From NCBI RefSeq assembly GCF_000466405.1, contig NZ_KE952949.1:181773-245772 (forward strand): a DNA stretch of 64,000 nt, read 5' to 3'. The notes beneath the pieces are model-generated. The model did not search any database and had not been told where the DNA came from. It was given only the letters and a program-made list of their open reading frames with translations. Both the position numbers and the translations under genes were made by a program. Positions 1 through 10,171 of this stretch are shown here, piece after piece. Position 1 is the stretch's first letter. Each line of letters starts with the position of its first letter. Source of the DNA: Atopobium sp. oral taxon 810 str. F0209. GTDB lineage: Bacteria > Actinomycetota > Coriobacteriia > Coriobacteriales > Atopobiaceae.

Positions 1-160
1 TGAACCCGATGCGAGTAAAAGGGAGCTTATTGAACCGCTTGTGGGTAAAAGGGAGCTTATTGAACCGCCTGCGGGAAGAGTGCGAGCAAAAAGGTGCATC
101 GTGGACTGCATGCGGGAAGAGTGCGGGTAAAAGGGTGCTTTATGAGCCAGCCATGGGCGT
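1..160. repeat. Degenerate direct repeats (TGAACC family), locus 1
   Basis: TGAACC-type starts occur at 1, 31 and 61 (30-bp period), then TGGACT at 102 and TGAGCC at 143 (41-bp period). The two 41-bp units carry an 11-bp insertion containing GGAAGAGTGC. Each unit continues with a TGC/TGT triplet about 9 bases in, then AAAAGGG, then GAGCTTAT or GTGCTT. The same unit recurs at 30.17-30.39 kb. The array lies directly behind the stop codon of the minus-strand methyltransferase gene and is cut by the left window edge. The period change from 30 to 41 breaks any reading frame, so I do not regard the open frame across it as a gene. Confidence 0.8.
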
Positions 161-214
161 GTGCTGGCGCTTTAAGGAAGCAGAGCAGGACACGGACCTG
201 TGGCGATGCGCTAC

Positions 215-1030
215 CTAATGGCGGCAGAGTTGCCAGAAGGCAACAGCGCTTGCAGCAGCTACGTTAAGAGAATCGACCCCATGACTCATGGGGATGATAA
301 CGCTGGCATCGCAACCAGCTAATACCTTGTGCGTTAGTCCACTGCCTTCAGTACCCAAGAAAAGTGCAAGTTTTTCATGTTGGCTAAGCGCTGGATTATC
401 TAGTCGTATTGCTTTCTCATCTAAAGCAAGCGCAGCGCAGAAAAACCCTTCCTTATGCAGGAGTTCCAAGCCCTCCTGCGGCCAAGGCGCGGGAAGATAT
501 GCCCAGGGCACCTGCAGTACTGTTCCCATAGAAACGCGTAACGAGCGACGATTGAGCGGGTCGGCGCAGGTAGGAGCAAGTAGCACTGCATCTGCACCAA
601 GCGCTGCTGCCGAGCGGAAAATCGCTCCTACATTGCTCACGTCAACAATATCTTCAAGTACTGCAACCCTTTTTGCACCCGCCAAAACCTCTTGCGCATC
701 ACGCGGCTTTGGACGAGAAAAGCAGCCCAGAATACCGCGGGTTACGGTATAGCCCACCACCTTGCTCATGAGCTCAGTTGGAGCGACAAAAACAGGTGTA
801 TCTTTGCCAAGCTGGGCAAAGATGTCAGCGCAACTCTCAAAGCGCCGTTCATCAATAAAAAGCGAAAGAGGAGAGAATCCTTCCTTAAGTGCAACTTCAA
901 TTACTAAACGTGATTCTGCAATCATGACTGCAGCCTCGGGATTGAGCACATGTTTGAGCTGCTTGCCGCTTAAAGATATGTAGGCCGCAAGACGAGGATC
1001 GTCCAGATTAGAAATATCTATGCGCTGCAT
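215..1030 (-). CDS. TrmH/SpoU-family RNA 2'-O-methyltransferase
   Basis: This is an S-adenosylmethionine-dependent rRNA or tRNA 2'-O-ribose methyltransferase of the SPOUT class, 271 residues. The C-terminal half has the knotted-fold motifs in order: NVGAIFRSAAALGADAV (motif 1, near residue 135), LFLGTEGSGL (motif 2, near 224) and SLNVAAASAVAFW (motif 3, near 255). The first roughly 110 residues look like the substrate-binding domain of RlmB/TsnR-type enzymes. The ATG is preceded on the minus strand by an AGAGG ribosome site. It is transcribed alone, divergently from the L,D-transpeptidase gene. The exact target nucleotide cannot be read from sequence, so I give no gene symbol. Downstream lie repeats rather than another gene. 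Confidence 0.85.
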   Translation of the reverse strand: MQRIDISNLDDPRLAAYISLSGKQLKHVLNPEAAVMIAESRLVIEVALKEGFSPLSLFIDERRFESCADIFAQLGKDTPVFVAPTELMSKVVGYTVTRGILGCFSRPKPRDAQEVLAGAKRVAVLEDIVDVSNVGAIFRSAAALGADAVLLAPTCADPLNRRSLRVSMGTVLQVPWAYLPAPWPQEGLELLHKEGFFCAALALDEKAIRLDNPALSQHEKLALFLGTEGSGLTHKVLAGCDASVIIPMSHGVDSLNVAAASAVAFWQLCRH

Positions 1031-1166
1031 GAAAACCTCTTGCTTCCGTAAAATCTTCTAAGAGAGCGTTACCATTATCTAACAGTGGGAACAATCTCTT
1101 GTGTCTAAGAGTTCAGATGTAATTTTCAGCGCAGCATATAGGCTGCGTAGCTGGGGGAATGTTGAT

Positions 1167-2708
1167 ATGGCTCAAAATAATTACCCGCGTCACAGTGCGG
1201 CATATGCACATTTGGGTGTTGAAGAGACAAGTGTTAGTCCATCTCCTACGCCCCCTATGGATGACAAACCAAAAAAGAAAACCTCTTTGGTGCCCATTCT
1301 GGTGGTACTTGGCGTTTTGCTTGTTGTGTATTTTGGCGGAGTCTTTTTCTTTAGTAATGCGTTTTATCCCTCGACCACTCTAGACGGCAAGGATGTGTCG
1401 CTGAAATTTGCCAAGGAAATCGCCCAAGCTCAAGTTGAAACAGGTGAGCGTTCGCATCTTACGGTCAACATTCCTGATGGTCAGACGCTTGAGCTTAATG
1501 GTTCTGACGTGTCACTAAAAATTGACGGTAATGCTTACGCTCGTAATGCCATGACCACTCAGCAACCCTGGTTTTGGCCAGTACGTGCTTGGGGCTCTCA
1601 TGTGGTCAAACTTCCCGTTTCAGCAAATTTTGATAAAACCAAACTAAAAGAGGTTGTAGCTAAGCTTGTAGAAGAACATAACTCTGGAGCAAAGCAGCCC
1701 AAAAATGCCAGCGCTCGCTTTGATGACAAGTCGAAAAGCTACCAGATTACTCCGGCTGAGGAAGGCACCACGCTTAACGCAGATTATGTTGAGACTGAGG
1801 TTGCAAAAGCCCTTACCGATCTCAAAGCTACTTTTGAACTTACCAAAGACGCTTACATCCAGCCTACCGTCAAAGACGATGATGAGGCGCTCAAAAAAGC
1901 GGTTGAAAAGGCAAATTCTATGCTTAAGGCAACCCAGTCTTTGACTATCGAGGGCAAAGAAGTAGCAAAAGTCGAAGCAGATAAGCTTGGTAGTTGGATT
2001 TCCATCTCTGATAAAAATGAAGCCACTATCAATGCTGATGCTGTCAAGAAATGGACCCAAGGCGATTTGTCAAAGCAACTTGATACCGTGGGCTCTACGC
2101 GTACGTATTCGTTGCCTGATGGCGGCAGTGTAACCGTTAGTGGTGGTCGTTACGGCTGGGTTATTGACGGCGCTGATGTGGCTGACAGTATTGTGAGCAA
2201 TGTTAAAGCAGGCAAATCCGCAAGCATTGAAGTTTCGATGAAACAAAAAGCCGTCAAATACGCTGATGGGGGAGCAGACTGGGGTGATCGCTGGGTTGAT
2301 GTCAATCTCAGTGCACAGCACGCTGTGTTGTATGACCATGGCAAGAGGCTTTGGGAGTCTGATTTTGTATCTGGCAATAGCAGCGAAGGTCACAGTACCC
2401 CGACTGGAGTTTATTCGGTCAACTCCAATATGACTTCTAAGGAATCTTCGGGTTCGCAGGTAAAACTTGTCTCACCCTTTAAAGATTCTAAGGGTAAGCC
2501 CACCTATACTAGCTATGTTGACTGGTGGGTTCCTTTTATCGACAACCAATATGCTTTCCACGATGCCTCTTGGCGCAAGTCTAGCGAATTTGGCGGCGAT
2601 ACTTACAAGTCCAATGGCAGTCACGGCTGCATTAACCTTCCTCCTGATAAGGCAAAAGCTCTCTACAAATTAGTCTCAGTTGGCGATGTTGTTGTGGTTC
2701 ACGACTAA
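1167..2708 (+). CDS. L,D-transpeptidase (YkuD) with N-terminal anchor, copy 1
   Basis: A 513-residue membrane-anchored peptidoglycan cross-linking or lipoprotein-attaching enzyme. It has a short cytoplasmic N-terminus rich in Pro, Lys and Ser, one membrane segment (about residues 41-62), two PG_binding_4/VanW-like modules (about 85-330) and a C-terminal YkuD catalytic domain. The YkuD signature is complete: the His of AFHDASWR, then SHGCINLP with catalytic Cys near residue 488. I start at the ATG at 1167 because GGGGGA lies 8 bases upstream; an upstream GTG at 1101 in frame has no ribosome site. A paralogue with the same architecture lies at 16978. The cross-link type (3-3 or other) is not predictable from sequence. 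Confidence 0.88.
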   Translation: MAQNNYPRHSAAYAHLGVEETSVSPSPTPPMDDKPKKKTSLVPILVVLGVLLVVYFGGVFFFSNAFYPSTTLDGKDVSLKFAKEIAQAQVETGERSHLTVNIPDGQTLELNGSDVSLKIDGNAYARNAMTTQQPWFWPVRAWGSHVVKLPVSANFDKTKLKEVVAKLVEEHNSGAKQPKNASARFDDKSKSYQITPAEEGTTLNADYVETEVAKALTDLKATFELTKDAYIQPTVKDDDEALKKAVEKANSMLKATQSLTIEGKEVAKVEADKLGSWISISDKNEATINADAVKKWTQGDLSKQLDTVGSTRTYSLPDGGSVTVSGGRYGWVIDGADVADSIVSNVKAGKSASIEVSMKQKAVKYADGGADWGDRWVDVNLSAQHAVLYDHGKRLWESDFVSGNSSEGHSTPTGVYSVNSNMTSKESSGSQVKLVSPFKDSKGKPTYTSYVDWWVPFIDNQYAFHDASWRKSSEFGGDTYKSNGSHGCINLPPDKAKALYKLVSVGDVVVVHD

Positions 2709-2785
2709 TTCTTATCTGCTATGGGTATCAATGGGGGGAATATAGAAACTCTCGCATGAGTTGTCTTTGCTGATGGGAGCTTTAG

Positions 2786-4687
2786 ATGGAAATGAACAAT
2801 AGGCGCAGACGCCAAACAATGATTATGTATTTCATTGCTGGTCTTGTGCTTGCTTTCGCGCTGCAGAGGGCGCTCTTTACCAATATTTCTGCTGCCAAGG
2901 TAGAGCAGGTGACTTACAGCAAATTTGTTTCAATGGTTGAAGATGACAAGGTAAACTCTGTCAGCCTCAATCAATCAAATAACGAGATTACCTTTAAGAC
3001 TGATAACAAAGACATTAGCTATGTCACCACTGCATGGCCTAATGATGATAATTTAACTTCGTTGCTCAAGCAGCACAAAGTTACTTTTGCTTCTACTGTA
3101 GATGACAGATCTTCTGGGATGTGGATGTACCTCGTCGCAAGCTACCTTATTCCTATTGCCTTGGTTTGGCTGGGCTTTTGGTTCCTCCGTCGTCGTTTGA
3201 GTAAGCAAATGGGTGATGATGGTCCCTCAATGAACTTTGGTGGCGGTCTTGGCTTTGGTGGTGTTGGTAAGTCTGGCGCAAAAATTGTGGCAGACAAGGA
3301 TAATGACACCACTTTTCGTGATGTTGCAGGTCAGGATGAGGCTAAAGAGTCTTTGGCTGAGATTGTCAACTTCCTTGAGCATCCCGAAAAATATGCCGAG
3401 ATTGGTGCCCGTTGTCCCCGTGGCGCCCTGCTTGTAGGGCCTCCAGGAACAGGTAAAACCCTGCTTGCCAAGGCAGTGGCTGGCGAAGCAAAGGTGCCCT
3501 TCTTCCAAATTGCAGGATCTGAGTTTGTTGAGATGTTTGTTGGTCGTGGCGCTGCTCGTGTGCGTGATCTTTTCAAACAGGCCAACGAAAAAGCGCCTTG
3601 TATTGTCTTTATTGACGAGATTGATACCATCGGTAAAAAACGTGGCGTCTCGCTTAATTCCAATGACGAACGTGAGCAGACCTTAAATCAGCTGCTGACC
3701 GAGATGGATGGTTTCGACAATCACAAGGGCATTGTTGTGCTCGCAGCTACCAATCAGCCCGATGTGCTTGATCCTGCACTTTTGCGTCCTGGTCGTTTTG
3801 ACCGTCGCATTCCTGTAGAGCTGCCAGACCTTACTGGTCGTGAGTCCATTCTCAAGTTGCATTCTCATGATGTAAAGATGGAGTCTGGTGTCGACTTTGC
3901 TCAAATTGCACGTACGACCCCGGGCGCCTCTGGTGCAGATCTCGCTAATATGATTAATGAGGCGGCTCTGCGCGCTGTTCGTCAAGGCCGAAAGTATGTC
4001 ACTCAAGAAGACATCGAAGAGTCGGTGGATACTGTTATCGCAGGCGAAAAGAAGAAGTCCACCGTACTATCTGAGCACGAAAAGGAAGTTGTTGCCTATC
4101 ATGAGACTGGTCATGCTATTGTCGCAGCAGTCCAAGATGGCAAAACTCCCGTATCCAAAATTACGATTGTTCCTCGTACCTCGGGTGCTTTGGGCTTTAC
4201 GATGCAGGCTGAGGAAGACGAGCATTATCTCACCACGCGTGAGGAGTTTAAGCAGCGTATTGCTGTGCTTTGCGGTGGTCGTGCAGCAGAGGAACTCATC
4301 TTTGGTCATATGAGTTCAGGCGCTGCTAACGATATCGAAAAAGCCACTAAGATTGCTCGCGCTATGGTGACTCAGCTTGGCATGTCCGATAAGTTTGGCA
4401 TGATGGCGCTAGGTGAGCGTCGCAATGTTTATCTTGGCGGTGGCAGCGAGTTGACCTGCTCTGAAGGTACTGCTCGTGAGGTTGATGATGAGGTTCGTCG
4501 CTTGGTCGAAGAAGGTCATCAGACTGCTTTGGCTACCCTTCGAGAGAATCGCTTTAAGCTTCATGAGATCGCTCATTATCTACAGTGCAAGGAAACTATT
4601 ACGGGCGAAGAGTTTATGAATATTCTCTCCCGTAACGACGGCTTTGCTCCTGCAATTGTGAGTGAGGCACGTTCCAACCAAGATTAG
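2786..4687 (+). CDS. ftsH: ATP-dependent zinc metalloprotease FtsH
   Basis: A membrane AAA+ protease of 633 residues that degrades unfolded membrane proteins and selected regulators. Two N-terminal membrane segments flank a small extracytoplasmic domain. The AAA domain has Walker A GPPGTGKT (K224), Walker B IVFIDEID and the second region of homology LRPGRFDRR. The protease domain has HETGH (H439/E440/H443), with the third zinc ligand Asp in [12 protein letters not shown] (D516). Length is normal. The pore loop reads [13 protein letters not shown], with Arg after FVG where many FtsH have Val or another small residue. The TAG stop overlaps the stop codon of the convergent fbp gene. Confidence 0.97.
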   Translation: MEMNNRRRRQTMIMYFIAGLVLAFALQRALFTNISAAKVEQVTYSKFVSMVEDDKVNSVSLNQSNNEITFKTDNKDISYVTTAWPNDDNLTSLLKQHKVTFASTVDDRSSGMWMYLVASYLIPIALVWLGFWFLRRRLSKQMGDDGPSMNFGGGLGFGGVGKSGAKIVADKDNDTTFRDVAGQDEAKESLAEIVNFLEHPEKYAEIGARCPRGALLVGPPGTGKTLLAKAVAGEAKVPFFQIAGSEFVEMFVGRGAARVRDLFKQANEKAPCIVFIDEIDTIGKKRGVSLNSNDEREQTLNQLLTEMDGFDNHKGIVVLAATNQPDVLDPALLRPGRFDRRIPVELPDLTGRESILKLHSHDVKMESGVDFAQIARTTPGASGADLANMINEAALRAVRQGRKYVTQEDIEESVDTVIAGEKKKSTVLSEHEKEVVAYHETGHAIVAAVQDGKTPVSKITIVPRTSGALGFTMQAEEDEHYLTTREEFKQRIAVLCGGRAAEELIFGHMSSGAANDIEKATKIARAMVTQLGMSDKFGMMALGERRNVYLGGGSELTCSEGTAREVDDEVRRLVEEGHQTALATLRENRFKLHEIAHYLQCKETITGEEFMNILSRNDGFAPAIVSEARSNQD

Positions 4688-6594
4688 CCTTCGGCTAGTT
4701 CTCCTGAGCGGTAGCAGCTAAGCAGTTCGTTTAGGTCGGCGATTTGTTCTCTTAGTTCGATGCCCTTGTCCGTATCACCCACGCGATGAGGAATGTCATA
4801 GCGTTCTAGCACATCGGTCTCACTCATGATGTCGGCGTTGGTATCAAGTGCAGCGTCGAGATCACGGAAAGGCCGATGTGCTTTTATACGTAGATGATGT
4901 GCGCTTTGAACCAAGGTATAACCTGCAATACCTGTCTTTGCATGGTAGGCCTGAGCAAAGCCCCCATCAATTACCAGCAGCTTTCCGCCTGCGCGCACAG
5001 GACTTTGTCCTGCTCGTACTTTGACGGGCGTATGCCCGTTGATGATATGTCCCTCAGATCCCAAGCCAAATTCCTGAAGAATAGCGTCACAAATAGCAGG
5101 GTTTTTGGTCAGACTGAAGTAGGGATCGCTGGGCTCTTTCCAGCAACTTTCATCTTCGACAAACGTACGTTCAAAGGTTTTGACTACGCGTCCCGACAAA
5201 GGAGAATGTGCTCCACACCAGAGGTAATACATCCAATCCAATGCTTCTTGTTCGCCTGTTTTCCAAGCACGGCGTGCAATTCGGTCGCAGAAATCAAGAT
5301 ACTCTTTGCCTGCTCTTCGGACTCCATCATCACAAGCAACGCGGGCAAACTTACCCTCTGGTGTCAGCGGTAGACAACCGTGGAATAGCAAATTGCCATT
5401 GTGCACAAGATATATCGAGCCTGTCTCGTATAAGAAACCCACGTGACGGCGTAGGCGGTCGCTTTGGCTAAAGGCATTAGCGAGTTTATCGACGATTTTC
5501 TGCTCTTCTTTTGAGAGCACATAAGGATCGCCTGCAAAATCAACGGTAGAGAAATCACGTGTGCGCAAGGGATATTCGTGCCCATCAATGGTGACAACTG
5601 CATGGGTAACATCAATCTTGTCAAGTAAACGTCGTTTGGCAGTTGTCTTCCAATTAGGATGACGTGCGATTGCTTGACCTTCAAGTTTGAATAATATGAC
5701 AGAGATAGCCTTGTAGAGTGGCGTGAGATTGTCATAGGTGGTGTAGTTTCTCCGCGCAAAATTTTCGAGCTCACGCAGGGAAATACCGTAGGCGCTCTCG
5801 AGCATATCAAGTGAGTTGTAGTGGATATTCGTACGTAGGACTGCTACCTGGCACAAGCTAGAACCCGCTGCAGCTCCCATCCATACAATGTCATGGTTGC
5901 CCCACTGTACATCCAACGATTGATAGTTCATTAAGTGGTCAAGAATACGATCGGCATGTGGTCCACGATCAAAAATATCGCCCACCAAATGTAGATGGTC
6001 GACCGCTAGACGCTTGATAAGGGAAGAGAGCGACACGATGAAATCATCTGCCGCTCCTGTGCCTACTATCGATTGGAAAATGCGTGCATGATAGTCCTGA
6101 CGACGCTGCTCATCTTCGGTGCTGGCATGTAGTAACTCGTCGATGATATAGGCATATTCAACAGGCATAGCCTTTCGCACTTTTGATTGGGTGTAATTGC
6201 TTGCGAGCGTACGCGCTAGCACAATAAGGCGTTTGAGCGTAAGCAGATACCACTCAGAACTAATGTCATCTGCAGCATGAAGACGGCGGAGTTTTTCTTG
6301 TGGATAGTAGATGAGGGTGCAAAAATCTGCCAATTGTTGCTTGTTCAATTCAGCAGAAAAGAGCTTTGTTATCTGTTCGCGAATAGCGCCCGAACAGTTA
6401 TTAAGAATATGAACGAACGCCTCGTATTCGCCATGTACGTCGCTCATAAAGTGTTCTGTTGCGGCTGGTAAGTTTAGGATGGCTTCTAGATTGATGATTT
6501 CGGTAAATACAGATTGTGTTGTAGGAAATTTTTCTCCAAGCAATTTGAGATACTTTTGTTTGCTTGTGGCAACACACTCTGCCGCCTTATCCAC
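4684..6594 (-). CDS. fbp: Fructose-1,6-bisphosphatase class III
   Basis: A 636-residue Firmicutes-type gluconeogenic phosphatase that hydrolyses fructose 1,6-bisphosphate to fructose 6-phosphate. It belongs to the metallophosphoesterase superfamily, unrelated to class I/II enzymes. Metal-binding motifs are visible: SDVHGEYEAF (about residue 50), VGDIFDRGPHADR, QWGNHDIVWMGAAAG and NGHTPVKVRAGQSP, followed by IDGGFAQAYHAKTGIAGYT. The GTG start is supported by a GAGGAGG ribosome site about 5 bases upstream on the minus strand. A TATACT at 6629-6634 (minus strand) is a possible -10. The gene stands alone, divergent from ileS. Length agrees with the Bacillus enzyme (about 670). Confidence 0.95.
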   Translation of the reverse strand: MDKAAECVATSKQKYLKLLGEKFPTTQSVFTEIINLEAILNLPAATEHFMSDVHGEYEAFVHILNNCSGAIREQITKLFSAELNKQQLADFCTLIYYPQEKLRRLHAADDISSEWYLLTLKRLIVLARTLASNYTQSKVRKAMPVEYAYIIDELLHASTEDEQRRQDYHARIFQSIVGTGAADDFIVSLSSLIKRLAVDHLHLVGDIFDRGPHADRILDHLMNYQSLDVQWGNHDIVWMGAAAGSSLCQVAVLRTNIHYNSLDMLESAYGISLRELENFARRNYTTYDNLTPLYKAISVILFKLEGQAIARHPNWKTTAKRRLLDKIDVTHAVVTIDGHEYPLRTRDFSTVDFAGDPYVLSKEEQKIVDKLANAFSQSDRLRRHVGFLYETGSIYLVHNGNLLFHGCLPLTPEGKFARVACDDGVRRAGKEYLDFCDRIARRAWKTGEQEALDWMYYLWCGAHSPLSGRVVKTFERTFVEDESCWKEPSDPYFSLTKNPAICDAILQEFGLGSEGHIINGHTPVKVRAGQSPVRAGGKLLVIDGGFAQAYHAKTGIAGYTLVQSAHHLRIKAHRPFRDLDAALDTNADIMSETDVLERYDIPHRVGDTDKGIELREQIADLNELLSCYRSGELAEG

Positions 6595-6763
6595 AGTGCC
6601 TCCTCATCTTAAAAGCATCAATGCCTGAAGTATAGCTGCCGTCTCTGTGATGACTGCATATACGAGCCACGGTGAACGGTATTATTTACGCTGCGAGCGT
6701 GCTAAAATTGTAGTTTGTCTCATAAGACACACAACGATGTGACACACATGGAAGGGACCCATC

Positions 6764-9583
6764 GTGGCGAATTCATATAAGCAGACGACAAACCTTCCCA
6801 AAACAAGTTTTTCGATGCGCGCTGGTCTGGCGGCCAACGAGCCTAAGAGGCTTGCTGATTGGGAACAAAATCACGTCTATGAGCAGATGATTGCCAAAAA
6901 TGAAGGACATGAAAAGTTTATCCTTCATGATGGTCCTCCTTATGCAAATGGCCCCATTCACCTAGGTCACGCTCAGAACAAAATCTCCAAGGACTTTATT
7001 AATCGCTATTGGTCGATGCGAGGCTATCAGACGCCCTATGTGCCTGGTTGGGACTGTCATGGTCAGCCCATTGAGCACAAGGTTGAGGAGATACTGGGCA
7101 CCGATAAGTTCAACGAACTGCCGACAGCCAAAATTCGCGAGCTTTGCCGCAGGATGGCAGTGGAGCAGATTGATACTCAGCGTCAGGGCTTCAAGCGTTT
7201 GGGCGTGTTGGGCGAGTGGGACAATCCCTATCTGACCTATACCGATGACTACGATGCTACCGATATAGAAATCTTTAAGGCTATCTATGACAAGGGTGCT
7301 GTATATCGCGGTCGCAAGCCTGTACACTGGTGCTCTCATTGTCATACAGCTCTAGCTGAGGCAGAAATTGAGTATAGTGACGAAGTTAGTCCTGCAATCT
7401 TTGTTCGCTTTGAGTTGACCACGGTGCCCGAGGGTCTTGAGGCCTATGAGGGCAAGACCTTTGTGGATATCTGGACTACGACTCCTTGGACTTTGCCCGC
7501 CGATGATGCAGTTATTCTGCATCCCGAGGCAAACTATGTTGCCATCCAGCTTGAGGGGCGTGTTGAGATTCTCGCTGAAGCTTTAGTAGAGAAGTGCTGT
7601 GTAAAGTTTGGCTATGAGAACTACGAACTTGTTGTTGGCGCAGATGGCGAAGTCTGGCGCAAAACAGGTACCGAACTTGCTCATAACCGCTACAAGCAGC
7701 CTATCTTTGGAGATCAGGGAGAAGAAGGCGAGTTTATCTACGCGGATTATGTCACGCTTGATGATGGCACGGGTATCGTTCACTCTGCGCCTGGACACGG
7801 TGTGGATGACTACAACGCTGGTATGAAATTTAATATTCCCGTTGTTATGCCTGTTGATGATGATGGTCGCTTCTTTAAGGGTAAGGGTATAGGCGCTGGC
7901 GGCCCTTGGAGTGGTATGGAGGTCAACGAAGCCAATCCAAAGATTATTGAGTGGCTGCGTGAGCGCAACATGCTCATTTTGCATGAAGATATTACACACA
8001 GCTATCCCCACTGCTGGCGTTGCAAAAATCCCGTTATTTTCCGTGCCACAAGTCAGTGGTTTGTCTCTATGGATGAGACGGGATTGCGCAAGCAGGCGCT
8101 CGAGGAGCTCTCTCACGTGAACTTCTATCCCAGCCATGCCATCAAACGTATTGGCTCGATGGTTGAAGGTCGTCCTGATTGGTGCATCAGTCGTCAGCGT
8201 AACTGGGGTGTACCTATTCCTGCATTTACTTGTCAAGACTGCGGTGAGACAGTTATCAATGACGATACGCTTGATGCTGTTATTGAGCTTTTCCGCAAGA
8301 AGGGCTCTGACGCTTGGTTTACCGATGATCCCGCAGAATATCTAGGCGATGTCTGTGTCTGCCCCAAATGCGGAGGTCACCATCTCAAAGCCAATTCAGA
8401 TATTTTGGATGTATGGTGGGACTCTGGCGTGTCTCATACTGCAGTCTGTAAGCATCGCGATAACTTAGCTTTCCCTGCTGATATCTACCTTGAGGGTTCT
8501 GATCAGCACCGCGGTTGGTTTATGAGCAGTCTCATGACCTCGGTTGGTGCCTATGGAAAGGCTCCCTACAAGGCAGTTATTTCTCAAGGCTTTACTCTTG
8601 ATGGCCAAGGTCGCAAGATGAGTAAGTCTTTGGGTAATGTTATCGATCCCAACGAGGTGTGTAGCACTATTGGCGCCGACATCCTGCGTTTGTGGGTTGC
8701 TTCGGTTGATACGTCTACCGATGTGCCCTGCGATAACGATATCTTGTCTCACGTTGGTGATGCATACCGCAAGATTCGCAATACTCTACGTTTCTTGATG
8801 GGTGAGATTGAAGACCAGTTTGACCTTGAGACTCAAGGTGTCGCAATCGAGGATTTGCTTCCCTACGACCGTCTGGCTTTGGCTCGTATGTGTCAGGTGC
8901 ACGATGAGGTCAATCATGCCTATGAGACATATCGCTTTAACATGGTCTACCGTACCTTGTACGATTACATCATCACCGAGCTGTCCGGCGGTTACCTCAA
9001 TGCAACCAAAGACCGCACCTATTGCGGAGCCTCTGATTCGCTTGAGCGCCGTAGTGCCCAGACGGTGTGGAGTCACTTGCTCTCGATGTTGGTTCATGAT
9101 TTGCAGCCAATTCTGCCATTTACCTGCGATGAAGCTTTGGCTCACATGCCGGCGTGCCTTCGTGATGGACAAAACTATGCCGCTTTGCTTGACTGGTATC
9201 AGGCACCCCTTAAAAAGGAAAGCTATAGTAAGTTGTTGCCCGCCTATGAAGCTATGAATGAGGCACGTGGTGTCTTTACCAAGGCATACGAGGAGGCTCT
9301 TGGCACTGGTATCATTAGTGAGAAGACTACACAGGCTGCTCGTGCTGAGTTGATCCTTCCTGTGGAGAATGCACAGCTTTTGATGGGGTCTGATGCACCT
9401 GATATGGCAGAGGTCTTTGTGTGCTCTGAAGTTTGTATCCATGAGGGTACAGAGCTTGCGTGTGAGGTTTTGCCAGCAAATGGTCAGAAATGCCCCCGTT
9501 GCTGGAACTGGCGTGAGCCTGTTGATGAGGCGGGATTGTGTCAGCGCTGCCACGATGCGGTTGGCAAGCCAGAGGAGGAATAA
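6764..9583 (+). CDS. ileS: Isoleucyl-tRNA synthetase
   Basis: A class Ia aminoacyl-tRNA synthetase of 939 residues that charges tRNA-Ile and edits valine. The HIGH motif is HLGH at 66-69 and the KMSKS motif is at 618-622 followed by LGNVIDP. A C-terminal zinc site is formed by C910/C913 and C926/C929, as in bacterial IleRS1. Further CxxC pairs occur in the middle (CWRCK, CQDC, CPKC). The GTG start has GGAAGGG about 7 bases upstream. It forms an operon with lspA (3-base gap) and rluD. I see no T-box leader: only about 170 bases separate it from fbp and the specifier/antiterminator pattern is absent. Confidence 0.97.
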   Translation: MANSYKQTTNLPKTSFSMRAGLAANEPKRLADWEQNHVYEQMIAKNEGHEKFILHDGPPYANGPIHLGHAQNKISKDFINRYWSMRGYQTPYVPGWDCHGQPIEHKVEEILGTDKFNELPTAKIRELCRRMAVEQIDTQRQGFKRLGVLGEWDNPYLTYTDDYDATDIEIFKAIYDKGAVYRGRKPVHWCSHCHTALAEAEIEYSDEVSPAIFVRFELTTVPEGLEAYEGKTFVDIWTTTPWTLPADDAVILHPEANYVAIQLEGRVEILAEALVEKCCVKFGYENYELVVGADGEVWRKTGTELAHNRYKQPIFGDQGEEGEFIYADYVTLDDGTGIVHSAPGHGVDDYNAGMKFNIPVVMPVDDDGRFFKGKGIGAGGPWSGMEVNEANPKIIEWLRERNMLILHEDITHSYPHCWRCKNPVIFRATSQWFVSMDETGLRKQALEELSHVNFYPSHAIKRIGSMVEGRPDWCISRQRNWGVPIPAFTCQDCGETVINDDTLDAVIELFRKKGSDAWFTDDPAEYLGDVCVCPKCGGHHLKANSDILDVWWDSGVSHTAVCKHRDNLAFPADIYLEGSDQHRGWFMSSLMTSVGAYGKAPYKAVISQGFTLDGQGRKMSKSLGNVIDPNEVCSTIGADILRLWVASVDTSTDVPCDNDILSHVGDAYRKIRNTLRFLMGEIEDQFDLETQGVAIEDLLPYDRLALARMCQVHDEVNHAYETYRFNMVYRTLYDYIITELSGGYLNATKDRTYCGASDSLERRSAQTVWSHLLSMLVHDLQPILPFTCDEALAHMPACLRDGQNYAALLDWYQAPLKKESYSKLLPAYEAMNEARGVFTKAYEEALGTGIISEKTTQAARAELILPVENAQLLMGSDAPDMAEVFVCSEVCIHEGTELACEVLPANGQKCPRCWNWREPVDEAGLCQRCHDAVGKPEEE

Positions 9584-9586
9584 CGC

Positions 9587-10171
9587 TTGAACGTTGTCCG
9601 TATTCTCTCAAAGCGTGCAGGACGCCTTGCTACCTTTTTGACGGTTGTGAGCCTTGTGGTTCTTGTAGATCAGTCAACAAAGGCAGCGGTGCGTTTTGTT
9701 GCGCCGCTGGGCTCTCCTGCTCGCCCGCTCATCCCGGGCTTGTTGGACCTGTGGCACGTAGAGAATACGGGCGCTGCTTTTAGCATTGGCCAAGGTGCGA
9801 GTTTACTGTTTATCATTTTTGCATTGGCAGTTTTGATTGGCTCTGCTTGGTGGGTCATGTGTGAGCGTCTACCGTTGCGCCTTGTTGTCAGTGTTGCTAG
9901 CGTTGCAGGTGGGGGAGTCGGCAATATGGTTGACCGTCTTTCGACGGGCTCTGTTACCGATTTTTTGTCGCTGCGCTTTATTGATTTTCCCGTCTTTAAT
10001 GTCGCGGATATCTGTGTGACGCTCGGTGTGATTGTGGCGTTTATCCTCTATATCACTTGGGACGGTCAAAGGACTAATACGAACTTTAAAGAGGACGTTG
10101 ACGTTGCAGATACTGCAACGGAGTCTCATGAGGAAGTGGTTAAGTCGGATTCGAGGCAGGGCAATGCCTGA
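9587..10171 (+). CDS. lspA: Lipoprotein signal peptidase II
   Basis: A 194-residue inner-membrane aspartyl protease that removes signal peptides from diacylglyceryl-modified prolipoproteins. Four membrane segments and the family boxes are visible: DQSTKAAV, NTGAAFS, GGGVGNMVDR (catalytic D116) and FPVFNVADICVTLGV (catalytic D141). A TTG start is used, 3 bases after the ileS stop, with AGAGGAGG just upstream, so translation is probably coupled. The C-terminal 35 residues are an acidic tail without motifs. The ileS-lspA-rluD order is common in bacteria. The last 8 bases overlap rluD. Confidence 0.95.
   Translation: MNVVRILSKRAGRLATFLTVVSLVVLVDQSTKAAVRFVAPLGSPARPLIPGLLDLWHVENTGAAFSIGQGASLLFIIFALAVLIGSAWWVMCERLPLRLVVSVASVAGGGVGNMVDRLSTGSVTDFLSLRFIDFPVFNVADICVTLGVIVAFILYITWDGQRTNTNFKEDVDVADTATESHEEVVKSDSRQGNA

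Noticed and set aside
9-218. Open frame across the left-edge repeats with a 10-residue repeated peptide
   Set aside because: The 30-bp period gives an apparent peptide repeat, but the 41-bp units shift the frame, there is no ribosome site, and the same units at 30 kb are read in other frames.
288-752. 154-codon frame opposite the TrmH-family gene
   Set aside because: It is antisense to well-conserved methyltransferase motifs and shows no protein family of its own.
6595-6763. T-box leader controlling ileS
   Set aside because: The gap is short and neither the specifier loop nor the conserved T-box core is visible; GGGACCC near the start is only a superficial match.
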